Shown one piece after another: positions 33,923-43,400 of a stretch of 64,000 bases of DNA (position 1 is the first letter of the stretch; every line of letters starts with the position of its first letter). The stretch comes from Hymenobacter nitidus (GTDB taxonomy: Bacteria; Bacteroidota; Bacteroidia; Cytophagales; Hymenobacteraceae). Position numbers and translations under genes: made by a program. The notes under the pieces are model-generated. The model ran no database searches. It had not been told where the DNA came from and worked only from the letters and a program-made list of their open reading frames with translations. The DNA lies in the NCBI RefSeq assembly GCF_020447315.1, contig NZ_JAJADQ010000001.1, positions 434,001 to 498,000 on the forward strand. Reading direction: 5' to 3'.

Positions 33923-35898
33923 TGAAAAAGTCGTTGCTGCGCGTTGCCGCTCCTTTTCTGCTCCTGGCTTTTACGGCCCGCCCCAGTGCGGCGCAGGTAC
34001 AACCTGAACTGAATCCGAACGGCACGCGCACCGACGACACCACGCGCGTGCAGCTCACCGCGCCCCTCGACTCGCTGGTGGCCGAACCCGCCGCCGTCGA
34101 CTCGGCCCGGCTGGTGTGGCTGCAAACTCCGCCCGAGCTGCGCGACCTGGTCGGGGACCGGATAAGCTGCCTGGATACGGACATGCCCCACGTGTTCAAC
34201 GGCACGGTGATGAGCTTCGTGAACTATTTCACGCTACGCAACCGCAGCTACACCCAGCGCATTCTGGAGCGGCAAAACCTGTATTTCCCGCTGTTTGAGA
34301 AGTATCTGGCCAAATACAAGCTGCCCCAGGACCTGAAGTACCTGGCGGTGGTAGAATCGGCCTTACTGCCCACGGCCCGCTCCCGGGTGGGCGCCGTGGG
34401 CTTGTGGCAGTTTATGGGCCCCACCGGCCGCGACATGCGCCTGGTGCAGAACGAGTACATCGACGAGCGGATGAATCCGGAGAAGTCGACGGAGGCCGCC
34501 TGCCGCTACCTGCGCGACCTGTACCGCATGTTTGGCGACTGGGAGCTGGTGATGGCCGCCTACAACTGGGGCGGCGGCAACGTGCAGCGGGCCATGAAGC
34601 GCACCGGCAAGCGGACTTTCTGGGATATGTACCCGCACCTGCCCAAGGAGACGCGCAATTACGTGCCCACCTTCACGGCGGCCATGTACACGCTGCAGTA
34701 TGCCAAGGAGCACGGCCTGCACAACGACTCGCTGCGCTACCAGTACGCCGAGGCCACCGACACGCTCATGATTTCGGGCCGCAGCCTGGATTTGCGTAAG
34801 TTCTCGGCTCAGTTTGGCCTCGACTCGGCGGCTATTTCCCGGCACAACCCCGAAATCCGCAAGAGCTTCCTGCCCGAAACTATCCGGAACTACAAGCTGA
34901 CGGTGCCGGCCTGCGTGCGGACCGAGCTGGCCGCGGTGGACCGCAACACCCTGCTGGACTTCTGCAAGGTGGTAGCCCCACCCCCGCACCCGATTACGCC
35001 GCTGGTACCGGCCCTGCCCGCTGCTGATTCGGCCGCGGCGGCGCTGGCTGCCACTGAAAAAGCCGCCGCCAAGCCCGAGTATCGCCGCATCCGGCACTCG
35101 GTGCGGCGTGGGGAAAGCGTGGCGGATGTAGCCGCGCGCTACGAGGTAAGCCCGGCCCAGGTTCGGCGCTGGAACAAGCTGCGCCAGGGCAAGGCCCTGG
35201 TACCGCGCCAGCAGCTGGTGGTATTTGTGCCGCTGGAAGCTCCCGCCACGGCAGCGCCGGCTGTTGCCGCCCGCAAGGCAACGGTACCCGCCAAGCTGCC
35301 TGTGCCCGCTGAAAAGGCAGCGGAGAAAGAAACAGTAGCCAAAGCCTCACGGCCGGCGCCGGTTACAACTGCTGCCGACACGCAGAAGGTAGATACGGAG
35401 CCAGAGAAAGTCCTGGCCGCGGCCCCGACCCGCAGTTCGCGCCCGGCCCGGGAGGCCGCTGTAGCCGAGGCTAAGGCCGCCGCACCAGCTGCTGCGAATG
35501 AAGGCCTGCCCGCCGAATACACCGTGCGCCGGGGCGACAACCTGAGCCGGCTGGCCCGGGAGCGGAGCGTAACCGTAGCCCAGCTCATGGCCTGGAACAG
35601 CCTGGAAACCGAAGCCGTGGTGCCGGGCCAGAAGCTGCTGTTTCGGGCGCCCACAGAAGCGGAAGCCGCGGCAGCCATCAAAGCCGCCGCCCGCCGCGTG
35701 GCTGCTGCCCCGGCCGCTCCGGCAGCGCGCCCGGCCGACGTGCTGCCCGCCCCCAAAGTGCACCTGGTGCAGCCCGGCGACACGCTCTACAACATCTCGC
35801 GCCGCTACCAGGGCGTAACGGTGGAGCAGCTGCGCAAGCTCAACAACCTCAAATCGGATGAAGTGAAGCCGGGGCAGAAGCTGCTGGTGCAGGGTTAA
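33922..35898 (+). CDS. MltD-like lytic transglycosylase with three LysM domains
   Basis: A 658-aa periplasmic enzyme that cleaves peptidoglycan glycan strands non-hydrolytically. The ATG at 33922 overlaps the gatA stop (TGATG). The signal peptide ends SAA and is followed by Gln. The SLT domain begins near residue 125; the catalytic Glu is in LAVVESALLP (about residue 144), followed by GAVGLWQFMGPTGRDM and the AAYNWGGGNV block. LysM domains lie near 390-435 (RHSVRRGESVADVA), 532-576 (EYTVRRGDNLSRLA) and 612-658 (VHLVQPGDTLYNIS), joined by Ala/Pro/Lys linkers. A terminator follows. Confidence 0.93.
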   Translation: MKKSLLRVAAPFLLLAFTARPSAAQVQPELNPNGTRTDDTTRVQLTAPLDSLVAEPAAVDSARLVWLQTPPELRDLVGDRISCLDTDMPHVFNGTVMSFVNYFTLRNRSYTQRILERQNLYFPLFEKYLAKYKLPQDLKYLAVVESALLPTARSRVGAVGLWQFMGPTGRDMRLVQNEYIDERMNPEKSTEAACRYLRDLYRMFGDWELVMAAYNWGGGNVQRAMKRTGKRTFWDMYPHLPKETRNYVPTFTAAMYTLQYAKEHGLHNDSLRYQYAEATDTLMISGRSLDLRKFSAQFGLDSAAISRHNPEIRKSFLPETIRNYKLTVPACVRTELAAVDRNTLLDFCKVVAPPPHPITPLVPALPAADSAAAALAATEKAAAKPEYRRIRHSVRRGESVADVAARYEVSPAQVRRWNKLRQGKALVPRQQLVVFVPLEAPATAAPAVAARKATVPAKLPVPAEKAAEKETVAKASRPAPVTTAADTQKVDTEPEKVLAAAPTRSSRPAREAAVAEAKAAAPAAANEGLPAEYTVRRGDNLSRLARERSVTVAQLMAWNSLETEAVVPGQKLLFRAPTEAEAAAAIKAAARRVAAAPAAPAARPADVLPAPKVHLVQPGDTLYNISRRYQGVTVEQLRKLNNLKSDEVKPGQKLLVQG

Positions 35899-35924
35899 GG
35901 CCTCCGATAATTCCAAATAGTATG

Positions 35925-35951
35925 GGCCACTCCATATGGGGTGGCCTTTTT
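35925..35951 (+). terminator. Intrinsic terminator of the tatA-gatA-transglycosylase operon
   Basis: A 9-bp stem with one G-T wobble (35925-35933 with 35938-35946), a 4-nt loop and T5 directly after. It lies 27 bp past the transglycosylase stop. Confidence 0.85.
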
Positions 35952-36139
35952 GTTAAGTCCGCCTTTTGCCCCACTGAATGTGGCTCTGCCCGTGGCTCAA
36001 GGCACTTTCCGTGGCTGGCTCGGGGCGCTTGTAAAGTCTATTTCCGCCGGATTCTCGGCGCCGGGCCTGAAAGCAGGGTGTTATACTTACGCAGTCTTTC
36101 TCACCGCTACCATCTATAGTCCTACTTTGGCTGGTCTGC

Positions 36140-36158
36140 CTACCTGTTTAGCTTGCTT
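36140..36158 (+). repeat. 19-bp direct repeat, copy 1
   Basis: These 19 bp, ending 20 bp before the lipoprotein ATG, recur exactly at 36892-36910. Confidence 0.7.
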
Positions 36159-36178
36159 CCTCCCTTCCCTCTACAATT

Positions 36179-36730
36179 ATGAAACTGCTCCCACTCCTTC
36201 TGCTGCTGCTTACGGCCAGTGCTTGTAAAAAAGAAAAAACTGAGTTGGAAAAGCTGCCCGACGCCTCGCAGACCGGCAGCGGAGCCGGTGCCTTCCTGCT
36301 CGATGGCCAAGCCTGGCTGCCGGACGAGAGTAGTACTATTAACTTCGGCGGCGGTGGCAGCGGCTTCCTGGCTCAGTGGCGCCGCACCAAGACCGGCCGC
36401 TCCTTAGAGCTGACCTTCAGCAGATACAGTGACCGGACGGGGCTAAATATTTTCCTACCTGACGTCCGTCGAACCGGCACATTTGCTTTCAACCAGCAGG
36501 CTCAAGTCTTGCTCGACCACAGCCCCGCCTATGGATTATACTTTATGACTAAAAGCCTAACGGTACCACGAAGCTTCCTGACCGGCCCGACGGCCACGGG
36601 CACCTTGACCGTTACGCGCTTCGACACGGTGGCTCACATCGTCTCGGGCACCTTCGATATGACTGTGCAGGAGCAGAACGGCTCCGAAACCCACCACCTT
36701 ACCCACGGCCGTTTCGACTATCCGTTTTAG
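36179..36730 (+). CDS. Small lipoprotein, unknown function
   Basis: A 183-aa protein with a very short leader of leucines and lipobox TASAC, placing the lipidated Cys at residue 16, followed by KKEKTE. The mature part is beta-rich (GAFLLDGQAWLPDES, GRSLELTFSRYSDRTGLNIFLPDVRRTGTFAF, TGTLTVTRFDTVAHIVSGTFDMTVQ) and ends GRFDYPF. This pattern is common in Bacteroidota lipoproteins of the DUF6252-like type: an entry strand with DG-x-x-W, and a late strand of the form VSGTFDMTV. No catalytic motif is seen. It stands alone, and part of its upstream leader is repeated in the next intergenic region. Confidence 0.78.
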   Translation: MKLLPLLLLLLTASACKKEKTELEKLPDASQTGSGAGAFLLDGQAWLPDESSTINFGGGGSGFLAQWRRTKTGRSLELTFSRYSDRTGLNIFLPDVRRTGTFAFNQQAQVLLDHSPAYGLYFMTKSLTVPRSFLTGPTATGTLTVTRFDTVAHIVSGTFDMTVQEQNGSETHHLTHGRFDYPF

Positions 36731-36874
36731 ACCGCCTCCTTTTTTCTATCCTAATTCTACTAAGTCGTGCGGCCACTACCTCCGGCATCTTTTATGATAG
36801 TGTTCTACCGATGACTGGTCTAGATTGCCTCTAGTCCCAGTGTTGACTCTGCCCAACGCGGCATTGGTCCATAG

Positions 36875-37006
36875 GATGAGGTAGCACTCGGCTACCTGTT
36901 TAGCTTGCTTTCACTCTTCCCCAAAACGGCTCCCGCTTCCAGCAAAGCCGTTGCTAAGCCTGCCGCGCCCAAAGTAGAAAGGGCAGCAGTAGCGCGAACT
37001 TTGTAA
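36875..37006 (+). pseudogene. Probable remnant of a secreted-protein gene
   Basis: A stop-to-stop frame of 43 codons without an ATG reads a hydrophobic stretch (YLFSLLSLFP) followed by a Pro/Ala/Lys linker (KAVAKPAAPKVER). This resembles the linkers of envelope proteins elsewhere in the window. The upstream part carries the 19-mer shared with the lipoprotein leader. It could be debris from a duplicated or deleted gene; chance is not excluded. Confidence 0.35.
36892..36910 (+). repeat. 19-bp direct repeat, copy 2
   Basis: Exact copy of 36140-36158, with further partial similarity 3' of it (pyrimidine-rich CTCTTCCC-like sequence). Confidence 0.7.
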
Positions 37007-37019
37007 TTCGCGCTACTGC
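36986..37019. repeat. Palindromic element (GCAGTAGCGCG type), copy 2
   Basis: Arms 36986-36998 and 37007-37019 pair perfectly over 13 bp around an 8-nt loop. The first 11 bases of the arm equal those of copy 1 at 26239. Confidence 0.75.
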
Positions 37020-37041
37020 GCACCAGGATCAGCCTTCCATT

Positions 37042-37084
37042 CACGGGGTGTCGGATGAGCTTCATCCGACACCCCGTGTTTTTT
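37042..37084 (+). terminator. Strong orphan intrinsic terminator
   Basis: A perfect 17-bp stem (37042-37058 with 37062-37078), a 3-nt loop and T6 directly after. The nearest upstream gene ends at 36730, over 300 bp away, so the transcript it ends is unidentified. Confidence 0.85.
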
Positions 37085-37287
37085 ATGCGGGCTCCATGAA
37101 TTTCACGGAAGCTCCCGTAATTTTCACCTGACCGCGCATAAAATTCATAGGAGTTCAGATGATTTTCAGGGGCCGGGCTGAGGGCGGCAGCGGGGCGCGC
37201 GTGAGGCGGGCGGCTTTGATTCCGGCTGATTTCGCCCCAACTTGCTTACTTGCTTTGTAGCAACCCCTCATTTATTGCTCCGCCCTC

Positions 37288-39558
37288 ATGCTGAAAATAA
37301 ACAAACAGGAAGCCCTCGACTACCACTCCCAGAACCCGGCCGGCAAGATCGAAGTAGTGCCCACCAAGCCCGTCAGCACCCAGCTGGATCTGGCCCTGGC
37401 CTACTCCCCCGGCGTGGCCGAGCCCTGCAAAGCCATTGCCCTCAACAAAGACGACGTGTATAAGTACACCGCCAAGGGCAACCTGGTAGGCGTTATCAGC
37501 AACGGTACGGCCGTGCTGGGTTTGGGCAACATCGGCCCCGACGCCTCCAAGCCGGTGATGGAAGGCAAGGGCGTCCTGTTCAAGAAATTCGCGGGCCTCG
37601 ACTGCTTCGACATCGAAATCGACTGCACCGACCCCGACGAGTTCGTGCGCATCGTCAAGTCGCTGGAGCCTACCTTCGGCGGCATCAACCTGGAAGACAT
37701 CAAGGCTCCCGAGTGCTTCGTAATTGAGAAGGCCCTGCGCGAGCAGATGACCATTCCGCTGATGCACGACGACCAGCACGGTACGGCCATTATTTCGTCG
37801 GCCGCCCTGCTGAACGCCCTGGAAGTGGTGGGCAAGGACATCAAGGAAATCAAGCTGGTGGTGAGCGGCGCGGGTGCGGCGGCCATCAGCTGCCTGCGCC
37901 TCTACCGGGAGCTGGGCCTGAACGTGCAAAACGTGACGGTGTTCGACAAGGACGGCGTGATAAACCAGCACCGCACCGACCTAGCCGAGCTGCAGATGCA
38001 GTTTGCTACCTCCAGCAACGTCACGACCCTGGCCGAGGCCATGGAAGGGGCTGACGTGTTCCTGGGCCTGTCGGCCGCCAATGTGCTGCCCGCCGAGCTG
38101 CTCCTGAAGATGGCCGACAACCCCATCGTATTTGCCCTGGCCAACCCCGACCCGGAAATCGTGTACGAGCTGGCCCTGGCCACCCGCCCCGATATTATCA
38201 TGGCTACGGGCCGCTCCGACCACCCCAACCAGGTGAATAACGTGCTGGGCTTCCCCTACATCTTCCGGGGCGCAATGGACGTGCGGGCCACCGAAATCAA
38301 CGAGGCCATGAAGCTGGCCGCCGTGCAGGCCCTGGCCGAGCTGGCCAAGGAGCCCGTGCCCGACATGGTGAACAAGGCCTACGGCGACAACACCCTGACC
38401 TTCGGCCGCACCTACCTCATTCCCAAGCCCCTCGACCCGCGCCTGATTACGACCGTGAGCGTGGCCGTGGCCAAGGCCGGCATTGCCAGCGGCGTAGCCC
38501 GCCGCGAAATAACCGACTGGCTGGCCTACGAGGACGAGCTGCGCAGCCGCCTGGGCGTGAATCAGAAGCTGATGAACCGCATTACCAGCGCGGCCAAGGC
38601 CAACCCCAAGCGCGTGGTATTTGCCGAAGGCGACAATTACAAGATTCTCAAGGCGGCCCAAATCGTATACGACGAGGGTATCGCCGTGCCGATTCTGCTG
38701 GGTAACCGCAAGAAGATTGACGCCATTGCCCGCGCCAACAGCCTCGACCTGGAGGGCTGCCAGATCATCGACATTCTGGAAGAAGACGCCAAGCGCGACG
38801 AGTACGCCGAGCTGCTGTTCCGCAAGCGGCAGCGCCGCGGCATTACGCTGTATGAAGGCCGCCGCCTGCTGCGCGAGCGGAACTACTACGCCTCCATGAT
38901 GGTCGAAACCGGCGAGGCCGATGCCTTTATCAGCGGTCTGAGCAAGGATTACGGTAAAAGCATTTTGCCCGCCCTGCAGGTAATTGGGGTAGACGACGGC
39001 GTGCAGCGCGTGGCCGGTATGTACATCATCCAGCACAAAAAAGGCCCATTCTTCTTCGCCGATACCACCGTGAACATCGACCCCACGGCCGAGGAAATGG
39101 TGGATATCATCGGGCTGGCGGCCCGCACCGTGCGCTTCTTCGACACCGAGCCCCGCGTGGCCGTGCTGAGCTACTCTAACTTCGGCTCCAACCCCGGCCC
39201 CCTGCCCGACAAGGCCCGCCGGGCCACCGAGCTGGCCAAGAAGCGCTACCCCGACCTGCTGCTCGACGGTGAAATGCAGGCCAACACGGCCCTGAATCCC
39301 GAGCTGCTGCGCGAGCAATACCCCTTCTCGGAGCTGGCCGAGCAGGGCGCCAACACCCTGATTTTCCCCAACGTAGTATCGGGCAACATTGCCTATAAAG
39401 TACTCCAGGAAATCGGGGGCGCGGAGGTTATCGGGCCGGTGCTGATGGGCATGCGCAAGCCGGTGCACATTCTGCAGCTGGGCGCCTCGGTGCGCGAAAT
39501 CGTGAACATGACGGCCATTGCCGTCGTCGATGCGCAGACCAACCGCAAGCCCCTGTAA
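37288..39558 (+). CDS. maeB: NADP-dependent malic enzyme fused to phosphotransacetylase-like domain
   Basis: A 756-aa MaeB-type enzyme decarboxylating malate to pyruvate with NAD(P)+. The malic domain (to about residue 425) includes [34 protein letters not shown], the metal-binding [10 protein letters not shown] and [10 protein letters not shown], and the nucleotide loop [16 protein letters not shown]. From about 430 a phosphate acetyltransferase domain follows ([20 protein letters not shown], then [13 protein letters not shown]), which in this family is regulatory rather than catalytic. Length matches MaeB. It precedes ruvA and sprA, an order I recall as conserved in Bacteroidota, but a strong terminator separates it from ruvA. 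Confidence 0.95.
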   Translation: MLKINKQEALDYHSQNPAGKIEVVPTKPVSTQLDLALAYSPGVAEPCKAIALNKDDVYKYTAKGNLVGVISNGTAVLGLGNIGPDASKPVMEGKGVLFKKFAGLDCFDIEIDCTDPDEFVRIVKSLEPTFGGINLEDIKAPECFVIEKALREQMTIPLMHDDQHGTAIISSAALLNALEVVGKDIKEIKLVVSGAGAAAISCLRLYRELGLNVQNVTVFDKDGVINQHRTDLAELQMQFATSSNVTTLAEAMEGADVFLGLSAANVLPAELLLKMADNPIVFALANPDPEIVYELALATRPDIIMATGRSDHPNQVNNVLGFPYIFRGAMDVRATEINEAMKLAAVQALAELAKEPVPDMVNKAYGDNTLTFGRTYLIPKPLDPRLITTVSVAVAKAGIASGVARREITDWLAYEDELRSRLGVNQKLMNRITSAAKANPKRVVFAEGDNYKILKAAQIVYDEGIAVPILLGNRKKIDAIARANSLDLEGCQIIDILEEDAKRDEYAELLFRKRQRRGITLYEGRRLLRERNYYASMMVETGEADAFISGLSKDYGKSILPALQVIGVDDGVQRVAGMYIIQHKKGPFFFADTTVNIDPTAEEMVDIIGLAARTVRFFDTEPRVAVLSYSNFGSNPGPLPDKARRATELAKKRYPDLLLDGEMQANTALNPELLREQYPFSELAEQGANTLIFPNVVSGNIAYKVLQEIGGAEVIGPVLMGMRKPVHILQLGASVREIVNMTAIAVVDAQTNRKPL

Positions 39559-39591
39559 GGGCCGGCCGATAAAACTGCGTATACATCCAAG

Positions 39592-39640
39592 AAACGGGAT
39601 GTTTCGGCCGGGCAAACTCGGCCGAAACATCCCGTTTTTT
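39592..39640 (+). terminator. Intrinsic terminator of maeB
   Basis: A perfect 19-bp stem (39592-39610 with 39619-39637), an 8-nt loop and a T6 run (39635-39640) overlapping the end of the 3' arm. Confidence 0.9.
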
Positions 39641-39790
39641 AGTGGAAAAAGCCAGTAGATTTGGGATAGAAAAGCCCGGATTCACTGTTGGCCTTCACGC
39701 GAAGCTACGCCCGGTTGCGGATGTCAATATCTGCTTTTTGCCATACCCGGGTTGCTGCCGCGTTCAGTTTCTTATTCTTAGCTTGCCTGC

Positions 39791-40396
39791 ATGATTGCCT
39801 ACCTCGACGGAAAACTAGCTCACAAAGACCCCACAATGGCCATTATGGACGTGAATGGCGTGGGTTATGAGATTAAAATTTCTTTGGCCACTTACTCCAA
39901 GCTTCCGTTGGAAGGCGAGAAGGCCAAGATTTACACCTACCAGCACATCAAGGAAGATGCTCAGGCCCTCTACGGCTTCCTGGACCCCAATGAAAAGGCG
40001 CTGTTCATGCACCTGATTTCGGTATCGGGCATCGGGCCGGGCACGGGCATTATGATGGTATCGTCGATGTCAGTGGGCGAAATCCGCCACGCCATCGTCA
40101 GTGAGGATGTGCGCTCTATTCAGAGCATCAAGGGCGTAGGACCCAAAACGGCGCAGCGCGTGATTCTGGAGCTGCGCGACAAGCTGCGCAAGGATGAGCT
40201 GCTCAGCAAGGCCGGAGTAGATACCGTGCCGCTGGCCCGCGCGCACAATACGAACCGCTCGGAAGCGTTAGCCGCATTAGTGACTTTGGGCTTCGCCCGG
40301 GCCGCTGCCGAGAAGAACCTGGACCAGATTCAGCAGAAGCACGGCAACGAGCTGAGCGTGGAGGAATTAATTAAATTTGCTCTTAAGTCTCATTAG
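39791..40396 (+). CDS. ruvA: Holliday junction branch-migration protein RuvA
   Basis: A 201-aa DNA-binding protein that tetramerises on Holliday junctions and loads RuvB. The N-terminal OB domain (MIAYLDGKLAHKD) is followed by two helix-hairpin-helix motifs (LISVSGIGPGTGIMMV and SIKGVGPKTAQRVILEL). The C-terminal RuvB-contacting domain is NRSEALAALVTLGFARAAAEKNL. Length is normal. ruvB and ruvC are not in the window. sprA follows after 24-33 bp, so the two are probably cotranscribed despite unrelated jobs. Confidence 0.96.
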   Translation: MIAYLDGKLAHKDPTMAIMDVNGVGYEIKISLATYSKLPLEGEKAKIYTYQHIKEDAQALYGFLDPNEKALFMHLISVSGIGPGTGIMMVSSMSVGEIRHAIVSEDVRSIQSIKGVGPKTAQRVILELRDKLRKDELLSKAGVDTVPLARAHNTNRSEALAALVTLGFARAAAEKNLDQIQQKHGNELSVEELIKFALKSH

Positions 40397-40420
40397 AATT
40401 TTACCTGGCCCCGCGTCTGC

Positions 40421-43400
40421 TTGCTACACTTGAACTCCGGTAAGAAGTCCCTCACCGCCACGATAGTTGTTGTCGCCTCTTTGCTGGCCTGGTGGTCGCA
40501 GGCGGCACCTATCGGCGCTGGTCCGTTTGCTATGCGTCAGCTGTGGGCCTGGTTGCCCAAGGCTGGCCGCCGTGCCCGCGTGGCCCTTGCTCCCGACACG
40601 CCCCGGGTAGTACTGCCCGACACCAGTCGTTACCGGCCCAGCCGGCGCCCCAAGGTAGAGCCCGAGGATCGGCCCGGCTCACCGTTTGCGCCCCAGCGGC
40701 GGCAGTCGCCCCTGATTCTGGACCTGCCCTCGAACGTGAACCTGCAGGTAACGCCCGACGACAGCTTAGAATACTACGATGTGCGCGAAAAGGTTGGGGC
40801 CGACATTGATTTTCGGGACCCGAGCCTGATGACTTTCGAGGAATACTCGGAGTGGCAGCAGCGCGAAGCCATTCGCCGGTATTTCCGGGAACGGTCGGCC
40901 GGCGGGGTGGCCGGGGATGAGAATACGCCCGAAAACCGGCGTCTGATTCCCAAGATCTACCTGGGCCCTATTGCCGACCGGCTGTTCGGCGGCAGCTACG
41001 TGGATATCCGACCCAACGGGGCCGTGACCCTGCGCATGGGCGCCCGCTTCAACCGCAACCTGAACCCCACCCTGACCCTGCGCCAGCAGCGGGTGGGCGA
41101 CTTCCAGTACGAGCAGAACATGAACCTCAACCTCACCGGCCAGATCGGGGAGAAGCTGCGGCTCACGTTCAACTACGACACCAAGGCGGCCTTCGATTTC
41201 GAGAACAACATGAAGCTCGACTACACGGGCTACGAAACCGAAATCATCCGCAAAGTAGAGCTGGGCAACGTGAGTCTGCCCCTGAACAACTCCCTGATTC
41301 AGGGCGGGCAGAACCTGTTTGGCGTTAAAACCCAGCTGCAGTTCGGCAAGCTGGCCGTGACGGCCGTGGCCAGCACCCTGCGCGGCACCGCCGACGCGGT
41401 GAGCGTGCAGAACGGGGCCCAGAGCCGCAACTTCGAGCTGAAAGCCAGCCAGTACGAGCGGGACCGGCACTTCTTCCTGGCGCAGTTTTTCCGCGACCGG
41501 TATGATGCCACCCTGCGCAACCTGCCCACGATTCAGTCGGGCATCGACATTACGCACATTGAGGTCTACGTTACGAACGACAACCGGCAGAGCGACAACC
41601 TGCGCAACGTGGTGGGCCTGATGGACCTGGCCGAGCCGGCGCGCGTGTACCGGCAGCAGTTTCGGCGCAGCCCCAACCGGCTGCCGGCCGACAACACCTC
41701 CAACCGCGAGTACCAGGACATTGTAGTAAGCGGCGGCAACGAGGCGCGTGATGCCGAAACCGCCGACCAGTACCTGCAGCGCCAGAACCTGAGCAAGACC
41801 ATCGACTACGAGCGGGTGCGGGCCCGGCTGCTCGATGCCCGGGAGTATACCTTCAATGCCCAGCTGGGCTATCTGTCGCTGAATACGCCCCTGCTGCCCG
41901 AGCAGGTGCTGGCCGTATCGTACCAGTATACCTACAATGGCAAAACCTACACCGTAGGCGACATAGCTACCAACAACTCGGGCGTGCAGCAGGGCCAGGT
42001 GCTGTACCTGAAGCTGCTGAAAGCCAGCAACCCGGGCGTAGGCCTGGCAAACCCAGGTGAAAACACAGAAAACCTGAACCTGCTCACGCGCAACCTGCCG
42101 ACCTGGGATTTGATGATGAAAAACATCTACTCCCTGAACGCCAGTCAGCTGAACCGGGACAATTTCCAGCTCCAGATCGTGTACAAGGACGACCAGACCG
42201 GCGTCGACCTTATCTCGCTGAAGGAAGGCCAGCGGCTGGTGAACGTGCCCCTGATTCAGGTGCTGAACCTGGACAACGTAAACCCCAACAACGACCAGAA
42301 CCCGGACGGTAACTTCGACTTCTTCCCCGGCACGACCATTGACCCCGACCTGGGCAAAATCATCTTCCCGGTAGTGGAGCCTTTTGGCGGCTACCTGCGC
42401 GCCCAGTTCGACACCACGGGCCGGGCCGGCGGCAACCCGCAGCTGGAACGGGAATTTGCCCGCAAATACGTGTACCAGGAGCTCTACAACCAAACCCAGA
42501 GCGACGCCCAGCAGCGCCAGGAGAAGGACAAGTTCTTCCTGCGCGGCCGTTTCCAGGCTACTGCCACCGACGAAATCAACCTGCCCGGCCTGGGCATTGC
42601 CGAGGGCTCGGTGCGCGTTACCTCGGGCAGCACGCTGCTGGAAGAAGGCCGCGACTACCAGGTTTTCTACGACCAGGCCAAGGTCAAAATCCTGAACCCG
42701 AGCTACCTGAACTCGGCCAATGAGCTGAAGGTGTCGTTCGAGAAGAATGCCCTGGTGCAGGTGCAGCCCCGCAAGCTGCTCGGGGCCCGCTTCGATTACC
42801 GCCTCAACCAGGACGTGAACTTCGGCGCCACGGTGCTGCATCTGCTGGAAAACCAGGCCCCAGGCATCAACCGCGTCAACATCGGCGACGAGCCGGGCAA
42901 CAACACCATCTACGGCTTCGACGTGAACATGCGGCGCGACTCGCGGGCCCTGACCAAGTACCTGGACATGCTGCCCCTGATTTCGACCAAGGAGCCTTCC
43001 TCGGTGGCTTTCAGCGGCGAAATTGCCCAGCTGCTGCCGGGCCGCTCCAAGCTGGGCCGCGGCGAAGACGGCGTGTCCTACATCGACGACTTTGAAAACG
43101 CCCGTACGCCCTACTCCTTGGGCGGGGTAAGCGCGGCCACGGCCTGGCGCCTGTCGTCGACGCCCTCGCCCCTGGTGGCGCCTAATGCCACCAACCGCGA
43201 ATATGCCTTCAAGCGCGCTAAGCTGGCCTGGTACACCGTCGACCAGACATACTACACGGGCGGCCCTGGCAAGCCCGGCAACATCAGCGACAATGAGCTG
43301 AAGAACCACTACGTGCGCGGCATCGAGCGTACCGAAATCTTCCCCAACCGCGACGTGGGCGCCACCGGCAACGGCTTCGAGTACTCGTTCGACATGGCCT

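Larger units (their letters stand above)
36731..37287. other. 557-bp structured intergenic region
   Basis: Contains, in order: an exact copy of the lipoprotein leader 19-mer, a short remnant frame, a 13-bp palindrome (copy 2 of the GCAGTAGCGCG element), an orphan strong terminator, and an 8-bp inverted repeat (37096-37103 with 37141-37148). No intact gene is visible. Confidence 0.6.

Noticed and set aside
35941..36228. 95-codon plus-strand frame before the small lipoprotein
   Set aside because: It starts inside the terminator and overlaps the lipoprotein start in another frame; the sequence shows no recognisable domain.
37250..37257. TTGCTTTG as a maeB promoter -7 box
   Set aside because: One mismatch at a key position and no -33 TTG at a usable distance.
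37981..39630. 549-codon minus-strand frame over maeB
   Set aside because: It is antisense to a conserved enzyme, and its end overlaps the maeB terminator.
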